NCBI GenBank assembly: GCA_020890945.1
Contig: JAJHPK010000039.1
Location: 25,693-89,692, forward strand
Direction: 5' to 3'
Source: Nitrosomonas sp.
GTDB taxonomy: Bacteria > Pseudomonadota > Gammaproteobacteria > Burkholderiales > Nitrosomonadaceae
DNA length: 64,000 nt
A program made the translations under genes and the position numbers. Shown one piece after another: positions 1 through 10,558 of this stretch (positions are counted from its first letter, which is position 1; each line of letters starts with the position of its first letter). A model generated the notes under the pieces. That model did no database searches, had not been told where the DNA came from, and saw only the letters and a list, made by a program, of their open reading frames with translations.

Positions 1-2803
1 CATCAAAACACAGTTGATCTAGGTTAATCGTAACGCCTGTACGCGCAGCAAAAGCCATTTCACAAAGTGTAACGAACAATCCACCATCAGAACGATCGTG
101 ATAAGCCAGTACTTTATTTTCACGATTAAGGCGCTGAATCGCGTTAAAAAAGACTTTTAGTCTTTTTGCACCAATTTCACCGTCGATATTGGGCACCGTG
201 TTACCCACCTGTTTATACACCTGCGTTAACGCCGATCCCCCGAGACGATTTTGTCCAGCACCTAAATCGATCAATAGCAATTCCGTTGCACCGCAATCCG
301 TTCTCAGTTGCGGCGTCAGTGTTTGACGTACATTGGTTACGCTGGCGAATGCCGAAACAATTAACGATAATGGCGCGATGACTTCTTTGTAGGTCACTTC
401 GCCGTTTTGTGGATCGATTTCTTGCCAAGTTGTTTTCATCGACATCGAATCCTTGCCAACCGGAATGCTCATGCCTAATTGCGGGCACAATTCCATGCCG
501 ACACTGTGAACGGCATCATACAACCCGGCATCTTCACCGGGGTGTCCGGCTGCAGCCATCCAATTCGCCGATAATTTAATTTGTTCAATATCATCAATCA
601 GTGCGGCAGCGATATTACAAATCCCCTCGCCTACCGCCATCCGAGCAGATGCCACGGGATCGATCAAAGCCAGTGGAGTACGTTCGCCAATCGCGAATGC
701 CTCACCTAAATTCGTTTGAAACCCACGGCTAGTCACCGCCACATCGGCAACAGGCACTTGCCAAGGTCCAATCATCTGATCACGCGCTGTCATGCCACCA
801 ATACTGCGATCACCGATAGTGATAAGAAAAGTTTTATCGGCAACGCTAGGTAAGCGCAGAATTCGATACGCAGCCTCAGTCAGAGTCATGCATGAAAAAT
901 CAATTGCGGCTAACTGTTTGTTTCGACGCGCAACATCGCGCAACATTTTTGGCGGTTTGCCCAGTAATACGGATAAGGACATGTCGACCGGAATATCGGT
1001 AGACTCAGAATCGAAAACGGTCAGTTGCTGCTCTGCTGTTGCTTTGCCCACGACCGCAAATGGACAGCGTTCTCGCTCACAAATACTCCGGAATAAATCC
1101 AAAGATTCTGGTCTAATCGCTAACACATAACGCTCTTGCGCCTCATTGCTCCAGAGTTGCATCGGTGACATACTGCTTTCTTCGGAAGGAATATTGCGTA
1201 AATCAAAACGCCCTCCTTTATTGGAATCATGAACTAATTCTGGAAAAGCGTTCGATAATCCTCCAGCCCCTACGTCGTGAATAAATAAAATAGGATTTTC
1301 CTGTCCTGAGCGTTGTAATTGCCAACAACGATCAATCACTTCTTGCGCGCGTCGTTGCATTTCTGGATTACCCCGCTGCACGGAATCAAAATCCAACGAC
1401 TCCATATTACTACCAGTGTCCATACTAGAGGCTGCGCCACCGCCCAAACCAATTAACATGCCAGGACCTCCTAACTGGATCAACAAGGTTCCAGCGTCGA
1501 ATCTTTCCTTATGCACATGAGAATCAGAAATTTGACCGATTCCTCCGGCCAGCATGATCGGTTTATGATAACCACGCACTTCACCCGCGACGTGTTCTTC
1601 AAAAGTACGAAAATAACCGGCCAGATTCGGGCGGCCAAATTCATTATTGAATGCCGCACCGCCGATCGGACCTTCCAACATAATTTGCAACGCTGACGCA
1701 ATACGGTTAGGTTTACCGTAGGTTGACTGTTTATTTTTGTCCGATGAATCATTTTCCCAAGGTTGAATCGCCTCGGGAATATTCAAATTCGATACTGAAA
1801 AACCACATAACCCCGCTTTGGGTTTAGCACCCCTTCCGGTCGCACCTTCATCACGAATTTCACCCCCTACCCCCGTTGCGGCACCGGGAAATGGAGAAAT
1901 GGCAGTGGGATGATTGTGTGTTTCCACTTTCATTAGCCAATGTGTTTTTTCAAGTAAATATCCATAAGCATTGTCTTTTCCAGGATAGAACCGCGCAATC
2001 GTATCACCTGCAATGACACTCGCATTGTCGGCATAGGCAACCAACGTTCCCTGTGGATGGACTTGATGGGTGTTTCGAATCATGGTAAATAATGATTTGT
2101 CTTGAGTTTGACCGTCGATAATCCAATTGGCATTAAAAATTTTGTGCCGACAATGCTCTGAATTGGCTTGAGCAAACATCATCAATTCGACATCGGTAGG
2201 ATTACGCTGTATTTGCTGAAAATAATCAAAAAGATAATCGATTTCATCGTCTGACAATGCCAATCCCAACGTTTGGTTCGCTTGCTGCAATGCACTTATG
2301 CCATGGGAAACAATATCAATATATCGCAAAGGTTTCGGTGGAAATTGCTGAAACAGTTGTTGCACTTCATCTAACGAATAGAACACGGACTCAGTCATTC
2401 GATCATGCAGTAAGCGCATTAACAGTTGTCGTTCTTGCGCAGAGAGCACTTGTGTAAAGTACAGATGATAAGCAATGCCGCGTTCTATGCGTTCAATCTT
2501 AGATAACCCGCAGTGATGTGCAATATCGGTAGCTTTACTGGACCACGGAGAAATCGTTCCCAATCGTGGCAATATCAGGAAAAACTCTCCTCCTGGCGAC
2601 TCATGCTTGTGTTGCTCACCGTCAACATTCAATAATCTGCATAGAGCATGCGTTTCTTCAGTATTTAATTGACTTTGTGTTGCACAAAAATACCAGTAGT
2701 GCGAATCAATCGCTGTTACCCATCGATTAATCGCGGTAATTTGTTGCAATAACTTTTTTAAACGAAAATCAGAATGTGCAGGCTCACCACGAAATTGAAG
2801 CAT
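1..2803 (-). CDS. purL: Phosphoribosylformylglycinamidine synthase, N-terminal part (runs off the window)
   Basis: The minus-strand frame opens at ATG 2803 and stays open to base 1, about 934 codons, so the 3' end lies outside the window. The translation starts [15 protein letters not shown] and carries hallmarks of the long single-chain FGAM synthase: [12 protein letters not shown], a Gly-rich block with [13 protein letters not shown], and [16 protein letters not shown]. The enzyme makes FGAM from FGAR, ATP and glutamine in the cytoplasm, in the fourth step of purine synthesis. The part seen covers the linker and most of both synthetase halves. The C-terminal glutaminase domain, with its catalytic Cys, is not in the window. 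It is divergent from nnr with a very short gap, so the two promoters must overlap. The family call is certain. Confidence 0.97.
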   Translation of the reverse strand, partial: MLQFRGEPAHSDFRLKKLLQQITAINRWVTAIDSHYWYFCATQSQLNTEETHALCRLLNVDGEQHKHESPGGEFFLILPRLGTISPWSSKATDIAHHCGLSKIERIERGIAYHLYFTQVLSAQERQLLMRLLHDRMTESVFYSLDEVQQLFQQFPPKPLRYIDIVSHGISALQQANQTLGLALSDDEIDYLFDYFQQIQRNPTDVELMMFAQANSEHCRHKIFNANWIIDGQTQDKSLFTMIRNTHQVHPQGTLVAYADNASVIAGDTIARFYPGKDNAYGYLLEKTHWLMKVETHNHPTAISPFPGAATGVGGEIRDEGATGRGAKPKAGLCGFSVSNLNIPEAIQPWENDSSDKNKQSTYGKPNRIASALQIMLEGPIGGAAFNNEFGRPNLAGYFRTFEEHVAGEVRGYHKPIMLAGGIGQISDSHVHKERFDAGTLLIQLGGPGMLIGLGGGAASSMDTGSNMESLDFDSVQRGNPEMQRRAQEVIDRCWQLQRSGQENPILFIHDVGAGGLSNAFPELVHDSNKGGRFDLRNIPSEESSMSPMQLWSNEAQERYVLAIRPESLDLFRSICERERCPFAVVGKATAEQQLTVFDSESTDIPVDMSLSVLLGKPPKMLRDVARRNKQLAAIDFSCMTLTEAAYRILRLPSVADKTFLITIGDRSIGGMTARDQMIGPWQVPVADVAVTSRGFQTNLGEAFAIGERTPLALIDPVASARMAVGEGICNIAAALIDDIEQIKLSANWMAAAGHPGEDAGLYDAVHSVGMELCPQLGMSIPVGKDSMSMKTTWQEIDPQNGEVTYKEVIAPLSLIVSAFASVTNVRQTLTPQLRTDCGATELLLIDLGAGQNRLGGSALTQVYKQVGNTVPNIDGEIGAKRLKVFFNAIQRLNRENKVLAYHDRSDGGLFVTLCEMAFAARTGVTINLDQLCFD

Positions 2804-2830
2804 CTGTAGAATATTGATTATTGATAAAAG

Positions 2831-2836
2831 TATAAT
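2831..2836 (+). promoter_or_regulatory. Putative -10 box of nnr
   Basis: A perfect TATAAT sits 32 bases before the preferred nnr start, inside the short purL-nnr divergent region. I see no good -35 hexamer at 17 bp (agaata). The call rests on the -10 match and position only. Confidence 0.35.
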
Positions 2837-2867
2837 TTTACACCAGATGCTATGCTTAGCACTCGCC

Positions 2868-4433
2868 ATGCAAAACATTCATACGTCCATCATGCCCTCT
2901 AGTCATCTTTTTTTCGCTCCGGTCTATTCCACCGAACAAATTCGCTCCATAGAACATCAGTTACTTTCGTTGCCAAATCCAGTGCCATTGATGGAACGCG
3001 CAGGTTATGCTGCGGCAAAAATTACGCGTGAAAGGTTACTTAAAAATGCCACTAATCAGCGCATACTGGTTTTGGCAGGACCGGGAAATAACGGCGGTGA
3101 TGCTTTTGTCGCGGCACGGTATTTGGCAGATTGGGGACATGAAGTTACGGTCGTATTCATTGGCGATACGAATCGCTTACCAAACGATGCAAAAAGTGCT
3201 CTGCAAGCTTGGCTGTCGATGGGAGGTGAAATTTCGCAAATAATCCCCAACAAATCAACTTGGGATGCCATTATCGACGGAATTTTTGGTATCGGCTTGG
3301 AACCATCTCAATCGCGTCCGATTACAGGCATTTACCGACAATGGATTGCGACAGTCAATCAAATGCAATGCCCTGTTTTATCCTTAGATATTCCATCCGG
3401 CCTAGGTAGTGATGATGGCTGTATTTATGGCGCCGCAATACACGCGACCATTACGGTCACTTTTATTGGTGTAAAACCCGGATTGTTTACCAACTCTGGT
3501 TCCGATTTCTGCGGAAAAATTGTCTTAGCGACATTGAATATTGATGCTGGTTATCTCCCCACCCCCAGCAGTTGGTTATTAAACCCATCGTTCATTCAAT
3601 CTTTATTGCCTTCGCCTCGCGTTGCAAACAGTCACAAAGGTTCTTATGGCAGTGTTGCGATTATCGGCGGTTCCACTGGCATGGTAGGCGCAACCTTGCT
3701 TGCAGGTCGCGCGGCGCTCAATTTAGGAGCCGGTCGCGTATATATTGGCATGTTGGCTGAAAAATCGCCTGTCGTCGATTACCTGCAACCCGAATTAATG
3801 TTACGTGCGCCTACTGAGTTATTGGCCCTGGAATCACTCAGTTGCATCATTGCCGGCCCAGGCATGGGCACTTCTCCTCTCGCCGTCAATTTATTAAAAC
3901 AAACACTCAACATACCCCTACCATTAGTATTAGACGCAGATGCGTTGAATCTAATTGCACAACACACGGATCTTGCAGAAAAACTTATGGACCGTGATGC
4001 GCCGACTATTCTGACGCCCCATCCTACGGAAGCAGCTCGCCTACTGAATATTACGACTGCAGCCGTGCAAAATAATCGTATGCAAGCCGCTTTACAACTG
4101 GCGCAGCAATTCAAATGCACAGTCGTATTGAAAGGTGCTGGCAGTATTTGCTGTTTAACCAATGGAAAACGTTATATCAATACCAGCGGCAATGCCGGAC
4201 TCAGCACGGCTGGTACTGGCGATGTATTGACAGGTATGATTGGTGCATTAATCGCACAAGGAATAGACGTCGAACGGTCATTATTGTTGGCTGTTTATTT
4301 ACACGGTGCTGCGGCAGATGAATTCCGCAAAGAAATAAATGGTCCCGTAGGAATGACCGCATCCGATGTCATCAATGCTGCACGCAAGTTATTAAATACA
4401 CTTATCGAAACGCTACATGACCTTAATGAATAA
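2868..4433 (+). CDS. nnr: Bifunctional NAD(P)HX epimerase / ADP-dependent NAD(P)HX dehydratase
   Basis: A metabolite-repair enzyme that rescues hydrated NADH and NADPH. The N-terminal YjeF_N domain (first about 215 residues) shows the epimerase signature [14 protein letters not shown]. The C-terminal ribokinase-like domain shows [40 protein letters not shown] and the catalytic-loop motif [15 protein letters not shown]. The open frame begins at 2814, but the first residues are unlike the family. A TATAAT at 2831-2836 would place the RNA start near 2843, so ATG 2868 or ATG 2892 is preferred. Length is typical for the fused bacterial form. It is divergent from purL. Confidence 0.95.
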   Translation: MQNIHTSIMPSSHLFFAPVYSTEQIRSIEHQLLSLPNPVPLMERAGYAAAKITRERLLKNATNQRILVLAGPGNNGGDAFVAARYLADWGHEVTVVFIGDTNRLPNDAKSALQAWLSMGGEISQIIPNKSTWDAIIDGIFGIGLEPSQSRPITGIYRQWIATVNQMQCPVLSLDIPSGLGSDDGCIYGAAIHATITVTFIGVKPGLFTNSGSDFCGKIVLATLNIDAGYLPTPSSWLLNPSFIQSLLPSPRVANSHKGSYGSVAIIGGSTGMVGATLLAGRAALNLGAGRVYIGMLAEKSPVVDYLQPELMLRAPTELLALESLSCIIAGPGMGTSPLAVNLLKQTLNIPLPLVLDADALNLIAQHTDLAEKLMDRDAPTILTPHPTEAARLLNITTAAVQNNRMQAALQLAQQFKCTVVLKGAGSICCLTNGKRYINTSGNAGLSTAGTGDVLTGMIGALIAQGIDVERSLLLAVYLHGAAADEFRKEINGPVGMTASDVINAARKLLNTLIETLHDLNE

Positions 4434-4691
4434 TGCGTCAACTGTTTAGTGGAAACAAAGTTAAGTAGCTTTTTTTGTAACTCAAATTCAACGAACAATA
4501 TATCCATTAATCGCAAGAATTGTTAAAAATAATCACACCCTCCACTTAGGAATTTGATATCATGCCGAACTCATTTTTACACTTACATTTTAACGGTCGA
4601 TGCTGGCTGACAGTAGTTTGAAATATTGTATGACAGTCTTTATTTTTTAGACGTCTAAAATTGAATTATGAAAGGTAAAAGGTAAAAATTA

Positions 4692-5615
4692 GTGGACAAT
4701 ATGCCTGTACAAGAAAAAGATCATAGTTTAAAGAATTACCGAGTTAATCGATCGCGAGGTTTATCTAGAATTAACGAAAGATTGGGATTAGGTTTTCCAA
4801 TAGTGCCAATGATTCGTGATCTTCTCACAAAAAGAAATTCTCTTGACGTGCTTGAAGTCGGTTTCGGTTACGGTCATACGCTTCTCGAACTTGCGTGGCT
4901 TTTCCGAGATAAAAAAATACAATTTCATGGCGTCGATAAACGTCCAAATGTAGTGACAAGAGACGATCTTCGTAAAATTGCATTGGATTTTGGAGTAGTT
5001 TCATCGTCCGAACTTAATGCACTTGTACTTCCACATATCTATTCATATGATGCAACAACTCTACATTTCGAAGATGAGAGCTTTGATTTTATCTATTCCG
5101 CATTTGTAGTCCGGTTCATTGAACGCAAAGACAAATTTTTAGAAGAAGTTTGTCGAGTACTAAAACCTGGCGGCACAGCGATTCTTCACATTGGGGGCGA
5201 AGGCTGGAATTATCCTTTTGGCCAAACGACGGATGATCGTCGTTTAACAAACTATCTAAATCGATTTGTGTTAATACACTCGAACGAATTGATCCCCCTT
5301 CCAATTTATCTAAAATTGTTTAATGGATCATCATTCCAATTTGAATTTTCTGATAGTTTACATTGCATACTCAATGTTACTAAGCTTCAAAAAGGGCGTC
5401 TTGATCTCGAGCTCAAATATAATAACGAGCTTAGCATGAGTGGGCGCAAGCTCCCTCTTCGAAATCGAAGAGGACAAATTAAAGGTGGTTTTCGTTCCGT
5501 TTTTGAAATAAGTATGCAGAATTATGATGCATTATTTGAGCGCGGATTGTTAACAATTGATTTTTTGAAACGAGCAGATCAATACCGAACTTCGAGTACT
5601 TATGGAAATAAATGA
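4692..5615 (+). CDS. Class I SAM-dependent methyltransferase, unknown substrate
   Basis: A 307-residue soluble protein with a Rossmann methyltransferase core. Motif I is VLEVGFGYGHTLLEL (about residues 53-67), the acidic end of strand 2 is HGVDKRP, and FDFIYSAFVVRF followed by LEEVCRVLKPGGTAILH matches the Methyltransf_11 post-motif region. The start is GTG 4692 or ATG 4701; no strong ribosome site decides. About 140 residues after the core have no recognisable motif and may bind substrate. It is the first plus-strand gene before the export and ligase cluster. However, a 24-bp palindrome follows directly, so it may be its own transcription unit. Its link to the cluster is inferred from strand and proximity. 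Confidence 0.8.
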   Translation: MDNMPVQEKDHSLKNYRVNRSRGLSRINERLGLGFPIVPMIRDLLTKRNSLDVLEVGFGYGHTLLELAWLFRDKKIQFHGVDKRPNVVTRDDLRKIALDFGVVSSSELNALVLPHIYSYDATTLHFEDESFDFIYSAFVVRFIERKDKFLEEVCRVLKPGGTAILHIGGEGWNYPFGQTTDDRRLTNYLNRFVLIHSNELIPLPIYLKLFNGSSFQFEFSDSLHCILNVTKLQKGRLDLELKYNNELSMSGRKLPLRNRRGQIKGGFRSVFEISMQNYDALFERGLLTIDFLKRADQYRTSSTYGNK

Positions 5616-5625
5616 TGGGATAATT

Positions 5626-5649
5626 GATAAGGTTGATATCAACCTTATC
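5626..5649. terminator. Perfect 24-bp palindrome, probable terminator
   Basis: The half-site gataaggttgat is followed directly by its exact reverse complement, 11 bases after the methyltransferase stop. There is no loop spacer and only a mixed pyrimidine stretch follows, so it could also be a dyad operator. It separates the methyltransferase from the TolC-like gene. Confidence 0.5.
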
Positions 5650-5890
5650 TCTTCACACCTCGTTTCAATCATTTTAAAACTGGCAGTGCGTATTTGTGAA
5701 CAAAATTTTTGATAAAAATAAAAACATACAGTACCAAATTTGAATGAATTAATGTGATGCATTTGTGAGCAGCATTCACCTACTGAATATAACTTATTTA
5801 TATCGCTACATCACAACTGCTGTGACATTTTGTAATTTTCTTATTACACCTGATGATTAATTTCATGAAGTATCGATATGTTTTTGTATT

Positions 5891-7216
5891 ATGAGAAATT
5901 TGTATTATTTTGTCGTTTTAGTTGCAGCAATTTTTTTACTCATTACTGTTGTTAATGCAGCAAGTCTTATTGATATCTATCATGAAGCTCTGCAGCATGA
6001 CACACAATACAAAATTGCAAGGCATTCTTATTTAGCTAATCAAGAAAAACTCCCCCAAGGCAGAGCTGGATTGCTGCCCAATATCGAATTCGCCGGAAGA
6101 GCTCGAGCAACGTTACTTGACACTGAAAATCGGGGTGAAGCGACAATTAACAATCGTGGCATGGTTATCACGGCCACTCAGCCTTTATTTCGTGTAGAAA
6201 ATTTTCTTATTTATCAGCAAGCAAAAAATGAGGTTGCTCAAGGCGATGCTAAATTTGTATTAGCTGCGCAGGATTTAATTTTACGTGTCATACAAGGATA
6301 TTTTGATACCTTGATTGCTCAGGCGAATGTTGATGCAATGGTGGCGCAAGAAAAAGCTTTTCGTCAGCAGCTTGAGCTAATGAATAATAACCTCGAATTT
6401 GGTCTTGGAACTATAGTCGATAAAAACGAAGCAGAATCACGGTACGATTTGGCATTATCGCAGGAATTAGCAGCAAAAAATGCATTGGAAATCAGTAAAC
6501 GTAACCTCCAAAGCATTATCAACCGCTTTCCCAATGATTTGATTGGTCTGAGTATTGACAACATTATTGCTGATCCGCTTATTGCACCTCAAGAAAAAAT
6601 GGAAGAGCTAGTTGAACAGGCCGAAAGAAAAAATTTTTTACTAAAAATACAGCAATTCTCTTATGAAATTGCACAACAAGAATTAAGTCGTGCTAAAGCG
6701 GGGCACTATCCGACCGTCGATGTTGTGGGTCAATACACCAATCAGCAGAATCAACCATTTGTAGTAACTGGAAGAGGCATAGATTTTGAATCTAAATCAA
6801 TTGGCGTAGAGGTGAAAATTCCTATTTTCCAAGGATTCTCTACACAGTCACGTGTACGTGAAATGCTTGCCACTCGAGACAAAACACGCGAAGAAGTAGA
6901 AAACATCCGACGTATTATTAACCTTCAGGTGCGTCAGCATTATTTAAATATCACGAACGGCATCGCTCAAATCAAGGCACTCAAAAAAGCCATTATTTCA
7001 ACTCGCAGTCAACTAGACTCAACAATTTTAGGCCGAGAATCAGGTATCAGGTTAGAAATCGATGTTCTCAATGCACAGCAACAATACTATTCAGCTCGGA
7101 AAAATCTTGTAGTAGCTTATTACAATTACTTGATGTCAAGATTAAGACTAAAGGCCGAACTGGGTGAACTTGATGAATCCGTTTTAGAAGAGGTTAGTGC
7201 TTCATTACAGGGATAA
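5891..7216 (+). CDS. TolC-family outer-membrane efflux protein
   Basis: A 441-residue protein with a Sec signal peptide (hydrophobic stretch of residues 5-23, then ASLIDIYHEAL). It contains the duplicated TolC/OEP layout: long helices rich in Ala, Gln and Glu, beta segments such as PTVDVVGQYTNQ, and a second repeat with EVKIPIFQGFSTQSRV. The recurring ALQHDTQYKIARHSYLA start is typical of TolC proteins. It would form a trimeric outer-membrane and periplasmic exit duct. The HlyD-type adaptor 2.1 kb downstream is the obvious partner. No ABC, RND or MFS pump gene is encoded nearby, which is odd for a dedicated tripartite exporter. Confidence 0.9.
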   Translation: MRNLYYFVVLVAAIFLLITVVNAASLIDIYHEALQHDTQYKIARHSYLANQEKLPQGRAGLLPNIEFAGRARATLLDTENRGEATINNRGMVITATQPLFRVENFLIYQQAKNEVAQGDAKFVLAAQDLILRVIQGYFDTLIAQANVDAMVAQEKAFRQQLELMNNNLEFGLGTIVDKNEAESRYDLALSQELAAKNALEISKRNLQSIINRFPNDLIGLSIDNIIADPLIAPQEKMEELVEQAERKNFLLKIQQFSYEIAQQELSRAKAGHYPTVDVVGQYTNQQNQPFVVTGRGIDFESKSIGVEVKIPIFQGFSTQSRVREMLATRDKTREEVENIRRIINLQVRQHYLNITNGIAQIKALKKAIISTRSQLDSTILGRESGIRLEIDVLNAQQQYYSARKNLVVAYYNYLMSRLRLKAELGELDESVLEEVSASLQG

Positions 7217-7366
7217 AGTAACAAGATAGAGGATCTGCATCATCGGATTCTAATTTTGGTGACGTTAGTGCTAAAACTTCAATTGATACTTGATATGTAA
7301 CTATTTGTTAATAATAAAAATGTCATTAAACTTTTTTAATTTCAACAAAAAACTGGAGCTACTATC

Positions 7367-8503
7367 GTGTCTGGATCAAATCGTGATATCTCTCGAATTC
7401 AAAATGCTTCATGGGCCTTTACAACTCGTCGTGTTCAGCGGGATACGGCAAAAATACTTCTCCCATTGGAAGGAGCACCTCAGTCAGGCGATCTTGTTTT
7501 AGCGAGTGTTACTTTTTTAGGCCAACATCCAGGACTTCAATTGCCCAATGGTCGACGTAAACAACTTTTTCCAGGAGATGAAATTGTTGTTGCTTATGGA
7601 AATCGTTATGCATCTAATCAATTTGAATCGATAATTCCTGAAACATTGGGCCCATGCCACTTGGTAGCTGGGGGTGGTATTGCTTCGCGTGCATTATCTT
7701 GGCACGTGAGAATGAGAAAAGGACCAACACAAATAACTCCACTTGGATTATTAGGTGATGATAATAATAGACGTATTAATTTACGAAATTTTGCTTTGTC
7801 CCCAATAAGTGAATTAGCGAAAACCATTCCAACTGTCATTGCAGTTGTAGGTACAGGAATGGATTCAGGCAAAACACAGAGTTGTGCCTATCTTGTACGT
7901 GGATTAAACGCTGTTGGTCTTCGTACGGGCTATATCAAACTTACTGGTACTGGTGCAGGAGGAGATACTTGGTTACTTACCGATGCAGGTGCGTTTCCAG
8001 TTTTGGATTTTACAGATGCTGGTATGGCCACTACTTACATGACATCAATTGATCAGCTTGAATTGGCATTAATGACTTTGATAGGCCATATCGCTCAAGA
8101 AGGAGTAGATGCAATAGTTATGGAAATTGCGGATGGCGTTTTTCAACAAGAAACAGCAGCAATTCTGCAATCAGCAGTTTTTGCGTCACTTGTAGCGGGT
8201 ACCGTGATGGCTTCACAAGATTCAATGGGAGCCAGCGCGGGTGTAAATTGGTTAAGAAAACATTCTGAACCACCTGTACTAGCACTTAGTGGAATAATAT
8301 CGGCTTCTCCTTTACAAGTAAAAGAAGCTACTTCTGTGCTAAATTTGCCAGTTTATGATAGAGAAGGTTTATCTACTGCATCCAATGCCATTTCTATTCT
8401 CAATCTCGCACAACAACACGTCGAAAAAAGAAAAAATCTAAAAACTGTACCTATATTTAGCCAACCAAGTGCAGTAAGTGAATATGGACAGCAAGCACAC
8501 TAG
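7367..8503 (+). CDS. P-loop NTPase of BioD/DUF1611-like type
   Basis: A 378-residue cytoplasmic protein starting at GTG 7367, with GGAG at about 7353. Residues about 40-150 form a beta-rich N-terminal domain with GDLVLASVTFLGQH and PGDEIVVAYGNRYA. Residues about 160-360 form a P-loop domain with the deviant Walker A GTGMDSGKT, close to GTDTxxGKT of dethiobiotin synthetase, followed by GYIKLTGTGAGGD and IVMEIADGVFQQETAAIL. This arrangement recalls the DUF1611 family, some members of which are linked to D-glutamate metabolism (DgcN). I infer an ATP-using step on an amino acid or peptide precursor, given the ATP-grasp and CapA neighbours. It overlaps the next gene by about 20 bases, so the two are probably translationally coupled. 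Substrate unknown. Confidence 0.7.
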   Translation: MSGSNRDISRIQNASWAFTTRRVQRDTAKILLPLEGAPQSGDLVLASVTFLGQHPGLQLPNGRRKQLFPGDEIVVAYGNRYASNQFESIIPETLGPCHLVAGGGIASRALSWHVRMRKGPTQITPLGLLGDDNNRRINLRNFALSPISELAKTIPTVIAVVGTGMDSGKTQSCAYLVRGLNAVGLRTGYIKLTGTGAGGDTWLLTDAGAFPVLDFTDAGMATTYMTSIDQLELALMTLIGHIAQEGVDAIVMEIADGVFQQETAAILQSAVFASLVAGTVMASQDSMGASAGVNWLRKHSEPPVLALSGIISASPLQVKEATSVLNLPVYDREGLSTASNAISILNLAQQHVEKRKNLKTVPIFSQPSAVSEYGQQAH

Positions 8504-9341
8504 TTCTCGGTGGTTACCACGCCGAGGGGAATTGCTGCGCAGAGTACTTAAAGCTGACCCAATGTCTGAATATTTGGTATATATACCAAATAGCAGTACG
8601 GTTAATTCTCATGTACTGGTATCGGTGCATGGTATATACGACAAAAGTTGGTATAAACAGGCCAAAATGCTAATTCCCCTATGTGAAAGACAAGGATTTG
8701 TTTTGTTGGCTCCTTTTTTCAACGATCATCAATACCCAGATTACCAACGTTTAGGTCGCAAGGGACGAGGAAATCGTGCCGACTTATTTTTGCATTTATG
8801 CTTACAAGAGCTTAATACTTTTACAGGTGCAAATACGACACAACTTCGCTTTTTTGGCCATTCGGGTGGCGCACAATTTGTACATCGTTACTTGATGGCC
8901 TATCCACACCGCGTTGAATTTGCCATTGTTAGCGCAGCGGGTTGGTATACTTTCCCAGATCCGTCATTAAAGTTTCCCTATGGTATTCGGGCAACAGCTA
9001 GTTTACCGAGCGTTATTTTCAATCCTGAAGCTTACTTAAAAGTACCGGTCATAGTTCTTGTAGGTACTCACGATACAAAGCAATCAAAAGATTTGATGAA
9101 TATAGATCGCATTAACAAACAACAGGGTTTTACTCGTATCGATCGTGCACGTAATTGGGTAGCAGCGATGCAAGCACAGGCTAGGGCATATGGAATTTCT
9201 TCTCAAGTCAATATCTTAGAATTAGCTGAAACTGGTCATTCTTTGATTGATCTTGGCCATGAAATTTCTCTAATTGAGAGCGTGATGCACTTCAATCATT
9301 CCAATGATTCCTTTTCTGCTCCTGCGGGAATGCTAAATTAA
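8484..9341 (+). CDS. Cytoplasmic alpha/beta hydrolase (PHB depolymerase/esterase-like)
   Basis: A roughly 285-residue protein without a signal peptide. The core begins with LVSVHGIYD (oxyanion strand), then the nucleophile elbow FFGHSGGAQFVHRYL, a late strand VIVLVGTHDTK that offers the acidic residue, and ETGHSLID with the catalytic His. The layout matches polyhydroxybutyrate-depolymerase and feruloyl-esterase-like hydrolases. The reading frame opens at GTG 8478 and ATG 8484 is preferred. It overlaps the end of the P-loop gene. An exported relative is encoded at 12508-13623 and shares the GHSxGAQFxHR elbow and a GWYTxP stretch, so similar chemistry may occur on both sides of the inner membrane. 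Substrate unknown. Confidence 0.8.
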   Translation: MDSKHTSSRWLPRRGELLRRVLKADPMSEYLVYIPNSSTVNSHVLVSVHGIYDKSWYKQAKMLIPLCERQGFVLLAPFFNDHQYPDYQRLGRKGRGNRADLFLHLCLQELNTFTGANTTQLRFFGHSGGAQFVHRYLMAYPHRVEFAIVSAAGWYTFPDPSLKFPYGIRATASLPSVIFNPEAYLKVPVIVLVGTHDTKQSKDLMNIDRINKQQGFTRIDRARNWVAAMQAQARAYGISSQVNILELAETGHSLIDLGHEISLIESVMHFNHSNDSFSAPAGMLN

Positions 9342-9352
9342 TACTTCCACAT

Positions 9353-10555
9353 ATGCCTAATACTGATAAACCAATAAAGCAAATATCAATCTCAGACGTC
9401 CCTAATACCAATATAGAGTCCACAAAGTTGTTATCGGAAACTGAAATTGATTCAGAAACATCGCTTTCTAATTTTCCTAAGTACAAGATTAAAAGAATCA
9501 TTTTTTATGGATTAACACTGACAATAATTTTTATTCTGGGCAACTGGTTGTATTATCAGTCTCAACATGTACTCTCTCGTAATGCTGTCGTAAAAGGACA
9601 AATCACAGAAGTTGGCACGCGATTTAATGGTTTGCTAGCTACGATTGAGGCCAACGATGGAGAGCAAGTAAAAGCTGGTCAGATACTTGCTCGCTTATAC
9701 GATAAACATATCGAAGCTGAAGTACAAGAAATACAAGCAAAAATTGAAGGGCTGGAACGCGAAATCAAGCTTGAGCAATCAACTATTGAATATGAACGCA
9801 CAAGACGAACGACACAGATACAAGAATCGATTGCTCGTTCTGCGGAAGCGGATGCTGAGGTGGCTGCTGCTAAAAGCCGTGCTGATGAAGCACAAGCATT
9901 CTACAAAGCGCGACTTGAGATGCTTAAACGTCAGCTCATCTCACGTGATACGATGCGTCAGGCTGAAGCGGAGCATCGAACAGCATTAGCATTGTTGAAT
10001 GCTGTGCAAGCCAAAAAAGCAGCAGCCACTTCAGCCAGGAAAAATGCAAATCTCGAACTTGAAAGCTTAGATCTGCGCGTACAACATTTAGAAGTTCTTG
10101 ATTCCAACTTAAGAGCTTCCAGGGCTCAGCTAAAACGTGCGCAAGCTGATTTAGAAGCAACTCTTGTACGAGCTCCAGACGACGGTACAATCATACGTTG
10201 GCTGATCAAAACAGGTGGCTCAGTTAGAGTGGGTATGCCAGTGGTATTAATGTCAATAGGTAGTGATACTTGGATTGAAGCTTGGATTGATGAAGATCAA
10301 GTGCACCTTGTCAAGACAGAAAATCTGGTAACAGTTACATTACCTTCGCATCCAGGCCAGGAATTTAAAGGAATAGTAGATGCAATTGGAGTAGCAACTG
10401 ATTTTGAACAACCTATTGATGCGGTTCCTCAACCACGCGCCACTCGTATGCGAAATGCTCCGGTGATAAGTATACTTGTGCGATTACAAGCTGCTCCAGC
10501 CACTCTATTGCCAGGTCTTTCAGCAACGGTTGCAATTCTGCGAGATAGAAATTAA
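9353..10555 (+). CDS. HlyD/EmrA-type membrane-fusion adaptor
   Basis: A 400-residue inner-membrane-anchored periplasmic adaptor. A Ser/Thr-rich cytoplasmic tail (about residues 1-45) leads into one membrane helix (about 48-66, IIFYGLTLTIIFILGNWLY). The split biotinyl-lipoyl domain follows (TIEANDGEQVKAGQILARL, later ATLVRAPDDGTI), and is interrupted by a long Glu/Ala/Lys coiled coil (about 120-260). The beta-barrel portion contains GSVRVGMPVVLMS and VTLPSHPGQEFKG. It lies 12 bases after the hydrolase and 3 bases before the 7TM-ATP-grasp gene, so it is clearly in the operon. In export it would bridge to TolC; in some polysaccharide systems (Alg44) an HlyD-like domain serves polymer passage. 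Confidence 0.9.
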   Translation: MPNTDKPIKQISISDVPNTNIESTKLLSETEIDSETSLSNFPKYKIKRIIFYGLTLTIIFILGNWLYYQSQHVLSRNAVVKGQITEVGTRFNGLLATIEANDGEQVKAGQILARLYDKHIEAEVQEIQAKIEGLEREIKLEQSTIEYERTRRTTQIQESIARSAEADAEVAAAKSRADEAQAFYKARLEMLKRQLISRDTMRQAEAEHRTALALLNAVQAKKAAATSARKNANLELESLDLRVQHLEVLDSNLRASRAQLKRAQADLEATLVRAPDDGTIIRWLIKTGGSVRVGMPVVLMSIGSDTWIEAWIDEDQVHLVKTENLVTVTLPSHPGQEFKGIVDAIGVATDFEQPIDAVPQPRATRMRNAPVISILVRLQAAPATLLPGLSATVAILRDRN

Positions 10556-10558
10556 ACA

